Origin: Oscillospiraceae bacterium
GTDB lineage: Bacteria > Bacillota > Clostridia > Oscillospirales > Oscillospiraceae
Reading direction: 5' to 3'
Length of the DNA: 12,133 nt
Assembly (NCBI GenBank): GCA_902767395.1
Contig: CACXHI010000094.1
Location: forward strand, 1-12,133
The notes under the pieces were generated by a model. The model ran no database searches. It saw only the letters and a list, made by a program, of their open reading frames with translations, and had not been told where the DNA came from. Shown here one piece after another: positions 5,981-11,701 of the stretch; position 1 is the first letter of the stretch; every line of letters starts with the position of its first letter. The position numbers and the translations under genes are program-made.

Positions 5981-7441
5981 ATGGAGAACGCGCTGTTTCT
6001 TGCGGCCCTTGGATTGCCGCTGCTGAGTGGAGCGACGCTCTGCCTGCTCCGAGACCGGGAGGGCCGGATGCCGGGGCGGGTCGCGCTGGGTGCGACGCTT
6101 CTGACCTCCGCGCTCGTTTGGTTCCTGATCCTCCGCGCCGGGGAGGACACCCACGTACTGCTCCAAATCACCGATTCGCTGGTGCTCTGCCTGCGCTTTG
6201 ACCGGCTGGGCCGCTTTTTCGCCGGAATCTTGGCGACGCTCTGGCCCCTGACGGTGCTTTACGCCCAGTCCTATCTGGAGGGCAAGCCCCGGCTGGGAAG
6301 CTTCTTCGGCTTTTTCACCCTCTCCTACGCCGTGAGCCTCGGCGTGTCGATGGCGGGGAACCTTCTGACGCTCTACGTTTTCTATGAGCTTCTGACCCTT
6401 GCCACCGCGCCGCTGGTCCTCTATCCGATGGGCAAAAAGGCGCTGCGGGCCACGGTCACCTATCTGATTTTCTCCCTCGGCGGCGCAGCCTTCGGCTTCG
6501 CGACCATGGCGTGGCTGCTGTCCGTGGACGCGGGCGGCGTCTTCTCGCTGGGCGGGCTGCTGAACGCCGCCCCTGACGGTACGGCAATGCAGATCTTCTT
6601 CGTGCTGGGCTTCTTGGGCTTCGGGGTCAAGACTGCCGTCTTCCCCCTTCATATCTGGCTGCCGCGGGCCACCGTCGCCCCCACGCCTGTCACCGCCCTG
6701 CTCCATGCCGTCGCCGTGGTCAAGGCCGGCGCCTTCGCCGTGATCCGCCTGAGCTGGTACTGCTTTGACCCGACCCTGCTGCGCGGAACGTGGGCGCAGG
6801 CGGTTCCGCTGGCGCTGGTCTGCTTCACGCTGGTCTACGGCTCGGCTATGGCGCTCAAGCAGGTGCATTGGAAAAAGCGGCTGGCCTATTCCACCGTGGC
6901 GAATCTCTCCTACGTCCTCTTCGGCGTCCTGCTTTTCATTCCGGCGGGGCTGCAAGCCGGGCTGGTCCACATGGCGGCCCACGCCGCGACCAAGATTCTG
7001 GCCTTCTGCTGTGCCGGCGCGGTCTATTGCCGCACCGGGCTGGAGTATCACACCCAGCTCAACGGCCTCGGACGGAGAATGCCCGTGACCTTCGCGGCCT
7101 TTACCCTCTCGGCACTGGCCCTGACGGGCATTCCCCCCTTCAACGGCTTCGTGAGCAAGTGGTATCTTCTCACCGCCGCGGCGGAGGCGGGCACGCCGCT
7201 GGCCTACGTCGGCGCGGGCGCGCTGCTCCTGTCCGCCCTTCTCACCGCAATTTATATGCTGATTCCGGCGGTGCGCGCATGGTTTCCCCGGCGTGATGCC
7301 GCACCCGCCGCTCCGGCGGCGACCCGCGAGGCCGACTGGCGGATGCTCGTTCCCTTTGTGATCCTCTCCGTCTCGCTTCTGGCCCTCGGCCTGTACGCAG
7401 CGCCGGTCCTCAACGCCGCAGCCGCCATCGCCGGACTGTGA
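5981..7441 (+). CDS. Antiporter-like subunit, Proton_antipo_M family (third of four)
   Basis: Third proton-channel subunit, 486 residues. Conserved positions are E136 in YVFYELLTL, K217 and H224 in GVKTAVFPLHIWLP, K248 in VVKAG, H330 and H334 in the LVHMAAHA region and K393 in GFVSKWY. It differs from its neighbours in the loop after helix 7, which reads RATVAPTPVTALLHA instead of AHPVAPAPASA. The ATG at 5981 follows the previous stop by only three bases and in the same frame (TGA GCC ATG), and no purine-rich ribosome binding site precedes it. Translation probably depends on ribosomes finishing the upstream gene. Sequence blocks shared with the second copy suggest these two arose by tandem duplication. 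Confidence 0.89.
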   Translation: MENALFLAALGLPLLSGATLCLLRDREGRMPGRVALGATLLTSALVWFLILRAGEDTHVLLQITDSLVLCLRFDRLGRFFAGILATLWPLTVLYAQSYLEGKPRLGSFFGFFTLSYAVSLGVSMAGNLLTLYVFYELLTLATAPLVLYPMGKKALRATVTYLIFSLGGAAFGFATMAWLLSVDAGGVFSLGGLLNAAPDGTAMQIFFVLGFLGFGVKTAVFPLHIWLPRATVAPTPVTALLHAVAVVKAGAFAVIRLSWYCFDPTLLRGTWAQAVPLALVCFTLVYGSAMALKQVHWKKRLAYSTVANLSYVLFGVLLFIPAGLQAGLVHMAAHAATKILAFCCAGAVYCRTGLEYHTQLNGLGRRMPVTFAAFTLSALALTGIPPFNGFVSKWYLLTAAAEAGTPLAYVGAGALLLSALLTAIYMLIPAVRAWFPRRDAAPAAPAATREADWRMLVPFVILSVSLLALGLYAAPVLNAAAAIAGL

Positions 7442-7475
7442 CGGGAGGGCAATTCCGTTGATTTTGGAGGTTCCC

Positions 7476-9545
7476 ATGCTGATCCTTCTTCTGATTTTCC
7501 TGCCGGTGGCCCTTGCGCCGGTGAGCTGGCTGCTGGGGCGGCGGAGCAAGTCCCTTCGGGACGGCTTTGTGGGCGCAGTCGGCCTGCTGGAGCTGGCGCT
7601 GGCGTTGTTCGCGGTGCGCGGCGGCGCAGCGGCCTCCGTGCCCGCCCTCTGTACGATGGGCTTTTCCTTCGTGATGGACGGCTTTCGCCGCGTCTATACG
7701 CTGATTTTTGCTTTCATGTGGGCAATGACCCTGCTGTTCTCGCCCGACTATTTTGCCCATCATCACAACCGCAACCGCTACTATTTCTTCCAGCTCCTGA
7801 CGCTGGGGGCAACGATGGGCGTTTTTCTGGCGGGCGACCTCTACACCGCCTTCGTCTTTTTTGAGATCATGTCCTTCACCTCCTTCGTGTGGGTCATTCA
7901 GGAGGAAACCGCCGGCGCGATTCGCGCGGCGAAAACCTACCTTGCCGTCGCCGTGATCGGCGGACTGGTCGCCTTGATGGGCCTCTTCCTGCTCTGGGAC
8001 ACGCTGGGGACGCTGACGGTCTCCGAACTCTATCCGGCCGCGCAGGCGGCGGGCAAGCTTCCGGTGCTCTACACCGCCGGAGTCTGCATCCTCTTCGGCT
8101 TCGGCGCCAAGGCGGGCATGTTCCCCCTCCACATCTGGCTGCCCAAGGCCCACCCCGTCGCCCCGGCCCCCGCCTCGGCCCTGCTCTCCGGCGCGTTGAC
8201 GAAAACCGGCGTCTGGGGCATTCTGGTCCTGTCCTGCAATCTCTTCCGGGGCAATCCGGCGTGGGGGACGCTGATCCTCTGCCTCGGGGCCGTGACGATG
8301 CTGCTCGGCGCGGTGCTGGCCCTGTTCTCCATCGACCTCAAACGGACGCTGGCCTGCTCGTCCATGTCGCAGATTGGTTTCATCCTCACGGGCGTCGGCG
8401 TGTTCGGCCTGCTCGGGGAGGAAAATGCCCTCGCCGCCCGCGGCGTGGTCCTGCACATGAGCAATCACTCGCTGTTCAAGCTGGTGCTCTTCCTCTGCGC
8501 CGGAACGGTCTACCGAAACCTGCACCGGCTCGACCTCAATGAGATTCGCGGCTTCGGTCGGAAAAAGCCCCTGTTGAAGCTCTGCTTCCTGATCGGTGCG
8601 GCCGGCATTGCTGGCGTCCCCCTGCTCAGCGGCTACGTCAGTAAGACCCTGCTCCATGAGAGCATTGTCGAGGCCGCCGCGCACTACGGCTGGGCGCTGA
8701 CGCTGGTGGAATGGGTCTTCCTGCTCTCCGGCGGCCTGACGGCGGCCTATATGACCAAGCTCTTTGTGGCCGTCTTCGTCGAGAAGCACCCCATCCGGCA
8801 GGCCGAATTCGACGGGATGAAGCGGTATCTCAACCGTCCTGCCGCTTTGGCGTTGACGCTGGCGGCCCTGCCGATCCTCTGCGGGGCCTTGCCGAATCAG
8901 ACAATGGACTGGGTGGCAAACCTCGGCGTGGACTTCCTCCACGGCGAATCGCTTGCCCATGCGATCCACTACTTTTCGCTGGAAAACCTCAAGGGCGCGG
9001 CCATCTCCCTCGCCATTGGCGCGGCGGTTTATCTGGGAATCGTCCGCCCGTGGATGCGGCGGGATGGAAATTATGTCAACCGCTGGCCACAGACGCTCGA
9101 TTTGGAGGAGCTGGTCTACCGCCCCCTGCTGCTGCGGTTTCTGCCCGGTGTGTTCGGCGCGGTGTTCGCCCTCTTTGGGGAAAACCGCCTCACCGCACCG
9201 GCGGCGAAGGCGACGCTTCAGGCGGGCAAGACGCTGAGCCACGCCTTCTCCGACAGTACCGACGCGCTGGTGCTGGGCCTGCGACAAACGGTTCTGCGCC
9301 AGAGCCCGCCGGAGGATGAGGACCCGGTCACGTCCTCCGTAGCCTACCGGCTGGGCGACCGGCTGGACCGTGCGGCCCGGCGGCGCGGCCAGCGGGGCAG
9401 GCAGACGCGCGCCGAGCGCTTCTACCGAAGCCGCCGCACCCGGCAGGCGACCGGGCGGCGCATTCGCGGCAATCTGAGCTTCGCCCTGCTTATGCTGGCC
9501 CTCGGCCTGTGTGTGGTGTTCGGCTGGATTTTGTTCCGTGGATAA
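7476..9545 (+). CDS. Large antiporter-like subunit, MrpA/NuoL-related (fourth of four)
   Basis: A 689-residue member of the Proton_antipo_M family with an extended C-terminus, resembling the N-terminal part of MrpA and NuoL. Key residues are E130 in FVFFEIMSF, K212 and H219 in GAKAGMFPLHIWLP, K224, K243 in ALTKTG, K289, H327 and H331, K335 and K390 in GYVSKT. After the core (to about 525) comes an amphipathic region, then a strongly basic stretch (about 625-665, rich in RRR and RSRR clusters), and one last hydrophobic helix (667-686). This recalls the long lateral arm and terminal helix of NuoL. GGAGG (7466-7470) lies five bases before ATG 7476. An alternative TTG at 7458, eight bases after GGGAGGG (7443-7449), would add six residues. 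It lacks the MbhD and MbhE modules, which are encoded earlier in the operon. Confidence 0.88.
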   Translation: MLILLLIFLPVALAPVSWLLGRRSKSLRDGFVGAVGLLELALALFAVRGGAAASVPALCTMGFSFVMDGFRRVYTLIFAFMWAMTLLFSPDYFAHHHNRNRYYFFQLLTLGATMGVFLAGDLYTAFVFFEIMSFTSFVWVIQEETAGAIRAAKTYLAVAVIGGLVALMGLFLLWDTLGTLTVSELYPAAQAAGKLPVLYTAGVCILFGFGAKAGMFPLHIWLPKAHPVAPAPASALLSGALTKTGVWGILVLSCNLFRGNPAWGTLILCLGAVTMLLGAVLALFSIDLKRTLACSSMSQIGFILTGVGVFGLLGEENALAARGVVLHMSNHSLFKLVLFLCAGTVYRNLHRLDLNEIRGFGRKKPLLKLCFLIGAAGIAGVPLLSGYVSKTLLHESIVEAAAHYGWALTLVEWVFLLSGGLTAAYMTKLFVAVFVEKHPIRQAEFDGMKRYLNRPAALALTLAALPILCGALPNQTMDWVANLGVDFLHGESLAHAIHYFSLENLKGAAISLAIGAAVYLGIVRPWMRRDGNYVNRWPQTLDLEELVYRPLLLRFLPGVFGAVFALFGENRLTAPAAKATLQAGKTLSHAFSDSTDALVLGLRQTVLRQSPPEDEDPVTSSVAYRLGDRLDRAARRRGQRGRQTRAERFYRSRRTRQATGRRIRGNLSFALLMLALGLCVVFGWILFRG

Positions 9546-9553
9546 GGAAAAAG

Positions 9554-9597
9554 TCGGAAAGGGGCTGCCTCCGTATGTGGAGGCAGCCCCTTTCCGG
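9554..9597. terminator. Shared hairpin terminator between convergent operons
   Basis: A perfect 17-bp stem (9556-9572 with 9579-9595) encloses a six-base loop, GTATGT, and the base pairs C9555-G9596 and T9554-G9597 can extend it. Read on the minus strand the stem is followed by CGACTTTTTCC, a five-T run, as expected for an intrinsic terminator of the padR operon. Read on the plus strand no T run follows (CGGCGGCAATG), so it may end the antiporter transcript less efficiently, although the stem is very stable. It fills most of the 62-base gap between the two operons. Confidence 0.85.
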
Positions 9598-9607
9598 CGG
9601 CAATGAT

Positions 9608-10411
9608 TTACGGAACCGTGATCGTAATATCCCCGCTGACGGTTTCGGCGCGGCAGGTTCCGGCGGAGGTGTCGGAGGACGGGGCCTCCACGTCGCCGGA
9701 AACGGTGTCCGTTTCGATCCGCTTCGCGGTCAGAAGACCGGCGGTAACGTCGCCGCTGACGGATTCGAGGGTCAGTTCCTGCGCGTCGCAGCGGGTCAGA
9801 CGGATGTCCCCACTCGTCGTCTCGCAGGAGATCTTTTCGTCTGCGCGAACCTCCTCCAGCGCAAGCTCACCGGAGACGGCTTCCAGCGAAAGACGCTTGG
9901 GCGTCAGTTCTTTTGTCCGGATGCTGCCACTGACGGCGGACAGCTCCACGGTTTCCACGGGCAGACCGCTTTCCAACTGAATGCTGCCGCTGACGGTCTC
10001 CACGTGAAGCGTCTGACAGACCGAGGGCGGAAGATACAGAACCGTGGAATCCATTTTCTGCGAATTGAACCCGAAGGAGAAGAAAAACAGGTGATTGCTT
10101 CTGCTTTTGCGTTCCAGCGTCAGCTTGCCGTTTTTGACCGTGATTTCCAGCGGCTCGCGCTCCGATTGCGCGTATTCGATGCGGCAGTTCCGGTCCTCGG
10201 ACAGCCGAACCTCCACGTCTGCGGAAATCTCGTCCACGACCACGGCGGAGACCGGCTCCTCAATGACTTTTTCAAAGGACTCCACCTTGGATGCTCCCTT
10301 CGGACTGATGCGGAAGCCCCCGTCTGTCAGACCGCCGATCAGAAACAGAACGATCCCCAGCGCCAGCAAGGCGCAGCCAACGGTGATAAGAATTTTAGAA
10401 CCCTTGCGCAT
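9608..10411 (-). CDS. DUF4097 family repeat protein with N-terminal membrane anchor
   Basis: The 267-residue protein starts with a basic N-terminus and one hydrophobic helix (about 7-27), so it is anchored or exported with the rest outside. The remainder is all-beta in appearance and matches DUF4097, a family predicted to form a repeat-built beta structure and often encoded beside HAAS/DUF1700 and PadR or LytTR regulators. Seven serine-glycine turns lie at 141, 161, 180, 200, 219, 238 and 259, each usually within a (T/V)SG(D/S)(I/V) context, giving a period of 19-21 residues. The ATG follows GGAGGAAA, which overlaps the stop of the preceding DUF1700 gene, so the two are co-translated. The molecular function is unknown; a role in envelope stress or surface interaction is inferred. 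Confidence 0.88.
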   Translation of the reverse strand: MRKGSKILITVGCALLALGIVLFLIGGLTDGGFRISPKGASKVESFEKVIEEPVSAVVVDEISADVEVRLSEDRNCRIEYAQSEREPLEITVKNGKLTLERKSRSNHLFFFSFGFNSQKMDSTVLYLPPSVCQTLHVETVSGSIQLESGLPVETVELSAVSGSIRTKELTPKRLSLEAVSGELALEEVRADEKISCETTSGDIRLTRCDAQELTLESVSGDVTAGLLTAKRIETDTVSGDVEAPSSDTSAGTCRAETVSGDITITVP

Positions 10412-10422
10412 GTTGTTTCCTC

Positions 10423-11001
10423 CTAAGCCTCGATTTCACAGCCGTCCCGCTTGAGAATGCGACGGCGAACAAAACGAATCAAGCGGCTTCCCAGCCGCTT
10501 TGCCAGCGCAAACGCGGCGAGCAGAAGCAGCAGCCCCATGCCAATGCAGCCGATGGAGATGCCTGCGATGACCAAAACGCTGCCCTGCGCATAGAGGAAC
10601 AGGGTTGCGCCGTGGTACACAATGGCCCCGGCCGCAGCGGCGACCGCAAGCACCAAGGAGAAGAACGCCAGAAGCAGACTGAACGCGACTGCCGCCACCG
10701 TGATCAAAAGCGGTAGCCAGAGCGGTGCGCCGAGAATCAGCAGCACGATTTCCCACGCGGCGATTTTCCGCTTGGGGCGAACCCGTTCGCGCACCAGCGT
10801 GGTAATCGGGATTTCGGAGAGAATCTGGCGGGCGATTTCCTCCGGCGCGCCCAGATCGCAGATAGCCGCCTCCTCGGTGGCCCCGTCCTCCATGCGGTCA
10901 AGGATCATCCCACGGTAGTCCTCGACAATGCGCTCGCGCTCCGTCTCCGGCAGCGCGGCAAGGTATCTGCGCAGCTCCTGCAAAAAGAATTCCTGATTCA
11001 C
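10423..11001 (-). CDS. DUF1700/HAAS-domain membrane protein
   Basis: The 192-residue protein begins with an alpha-helical cytoplasmic domain (1-72) containing the pattern F...L...L..LP..ER..I..DY (5-29) and the segment DLGAPEEIARQIL (49-61). This is the HAAS (DUF1700) signature, commonly paired with PadR-family regulators. Hydrophobic segments follow at about 83-103, 105-130 and 142-168, then a basic tail (169-186). It is probably a membrane partner or sensor in the cassette. The start is a GTG at 11001, whose first four bases form GTGA with the stop of padR, a coupling arrangement. GGGGGA lies about eight bases upstream within padR. DUF4097 follows after 11 bases. Confidence 0.88.
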   Translation of the reverse strand: MNQEFFLQELRRYLAALPETERERIVEDYRGMILDRMEDGATEEAAICDLGAPEEIARQILSEIPITTLVRERVRPKRKIAAWEIVLLILGAPLWLPLLITVAAVAFSLLLAFFSLVLAVAAAAGAIVYHGATLFLYAQGSVLVIAGISIGCIGMGLLLLLAAFALAKRLGSRLIRFVRRRILKRDGCEIEA

Positions 11002-11315
11002 GGTTGGTTCCCCCTGTCCATAATAAAGTCGTGGATCGCCTGCAGTTCCTTCCAGTCGGCGGGGAACTGCGCAAGCCGCGCGCGGCCAAGCGGCGTAATA
11101 TGATAGTACTTCCGAAGTCTGCCGTTGTGCTCGGCAGAGCGCACGCTCAGGCAGCTTGCCGCCTCCAGCCGGCGCAGGATCGGGTAAAGCGTCGATTCCG
11201 AAATCTCCACGTAGGGCGACATATCCTTGACGATCTGATAGCCGTAGGAGTCCTCCTGCTCAATGGCTGCCAGCACACAGACGTCCAGAAGGCCCCGCTT
11301 TAATTGTACGTCCAT
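10998..11315 (-). CDS. PadR-family transcriptional regulator
   Basis: A 105-residue winged-helix DNA-binding protein of the PadR family, close to the short subfamily of about 105-115 residues. The N-terminal stretch QLKRGLLDVCVLAAI (4-18), then SYGYQI (23-28), the recognition-helix region SESTLYPILRRLE (39-51) and the wing GRLRKYYHITPLGR (65-78) are all typical. Dimers usually repress their own operon. The ATG at 11315 is chosen because GGGAGGT (11322-11328 on the plus strand) lies upstream at a good distance and the product then begins at the family start. A longer frame opening at 11435 would run through the promoter. It is first in the operon padR–DUF1700–DUF4097 and overlaps the next gene by four bases. 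The inducing signal is not predictable. Confidence 0.93.
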   Translation of the reverse strand: MDVQLKRGLLDVCVLAAIEQEDSYGYQIVKDMSPYVEISESTLYPILRRLEAASCLSVRSAEHNGRLRKYYHITPLGRARLAQFPADWKELQAIHDFIMDRGNQP

Positions 11316-11336
11316 CGAATACCTCCCTTCACGCAT

Positions 11337-11355
11337 TACTATATCACGCATAGTA
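11337..11355. promoter_or_regulatory. Candidate PadR operator palindrome
   Basis: TACTAT (11337-11342), seven bases, then ATAGTA (11350-11355) form a perfect dyad covering the -10 box and part of the spacer of the padR promoter. A dimeric PadR protein bound here would block RNA polymerase, consistent with the autorepression known for this family. The palindrome and its location are seen directly; binding by this PadR protein is inferred. Confidence 0.65.
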
Positions 11356-11366
11356 TTATATGTCAA
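11338..11366 (-). promoter_or_regulatory. Promoter of the padR operon
   Basis: On the minus strand TTGACA (11361-11366) is followed by 17 bases and TATAGT (11338-11343), an excellent sigma-A-type promoter with a perfect -35 box. Transcription should start near 11331, giving a very short leader of about 16 bases before the padR ATG. The spacer and -10 box are overlapped by the palindrome at 11337-11355. Confidence 0.9.
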
Positions 11367-11373
11367 GAAGTAT

Positions 11374-11401
11374 TTGACTTTTTTTTCCACCGTGCTATAA
11401 T
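11374..11401 (+). promoter_or_regulatory. Promoter of the riboswitch–DUF4430 transcript
   Basis: TTGACT (11374-11379), a 16-base spacer containing a run of nine T counted with the last base of the -35 box, and a perfect TATAAT (11396-11401) preceded by TG one base upstream (extended -10). This is a strong sigma-A-type promoter. Its predicted start near 11408 falls just before the cobalamin riboswitch. It points away from the padR promoter, and the two -35 boxes are only seven bases apart. Confidence 0.88.
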
Positions 11402-11413
11402 CTCTGTTGCAAA

Positions 11414-11585
11414 GACGGGTGTGCGCCGCACTCAATCAGGAAGCAGGTCGAACTCCTGCGCCAGACCGTGGCCGTAGATGGCACGAAGAAGGGACTTACC
11501 GCTTGCCGCAAGGCGGGAACCAGTCATTGGAGCTTGCTCCGAGAAGGCCGTCCCATTCGCCATGAGCCGGAAGACTGGCCCGCGC
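11414..11585 (+). ncRNA. Cobalamin riboswitch
   Basis: This leader RNA should bind a cobalamin and switch the downstream gene off. Conserved blocks appear in the right order: GGGTGTGCG/CGCACTC near the 5' end, then AATCAGGAAGCAGGTCGAA (11434-11452) with CTCCTGCGCC, matching the AGGGAA..GGTG.AA..CC core. Next comes GACCGTGGCCGTAGA, matching the GACCCG..CTGT region. Further on are CATTGGAGC...GAGAAGGCC and finally GAGCCGGAAGACTGGCC (11564-11580), matching AGCCGGAAGACCTGCC. The ends can pair as P1 (CGGG 11416-11419 with CCCG 11579-11582). Some core positions deviate from consensus, such as AGGAA for GGGAA, so the boundaries and ligand form are uncertain. The downstream protein's cobalamin-binding fold supports the call. 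Confidence 0.85.
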
Positions 11586-11627
11586 AATGCCGCCGCCGCG
11601 AGCTCCGGGGCGGTTCCTCGAACTGCA

Positions 11628-11693
11628 GGGAGGGAGTCTTCGCCTCCCCAAGGACGGCAGAGCCTTTGCAAAAAATCAAAAAAAACAAAGGAG
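11628..11693 (+). promoter_or_regulatory. Likely expression platform: leader hairpins masking the ribosome binding site
   Basis: Between the riboswitch and the coding start, GGGAGG (11628-11633) can pair with CCTCCC (11643-11648) around a nine-base loop. Next, CCTTTG (11663-11668) can pair with CAAAGG (11686-11691), which contains most of the ribosome binding site AAAGGAG (11687-11693). No hairpin here is followed by a T run, so control of translation fits better than control of termination. The pairings are seen; their dependence on cobalamin is inferred. Confidence 0.5.
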
Positions 11694-11701
11694 AACACAA
11701 A

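Noticed and set aside
5711..9287. Two further long minus-strand frames (612 and 625 residues, 5711-7549 and 7410-9287)
   Set aside because: Both mirror conserved antiporter genes, share the same biased composition and show no recognisable domain or ribosome binding site.
381..9545. Complex I or energy-converting hydrogenase operon
   Set aside because: Several subunits are related to complex I, but no iron-sulphur, NiFe or NADH-binding subunit motifs occur, and E, F, G and B are Mrp/Mbh-specific. The operon ends at the hairpin after the fourth antiporter-like gene.
9509..10426. A 305-residue plus-strand frame opposite the DUF4097 gene
   Set aside because: It is a shadow of the repeat-rich DUF4097 coding sequence, which has a clear family match and ribosome binding site; the shadow has neither.
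11316..11435. Longer PadR start at 11435
   Set aside because: The extension covers the padR promoter and palindrome, whereas ATG 11315 has a good ribosome binding site and gives the usual family N-terminus.
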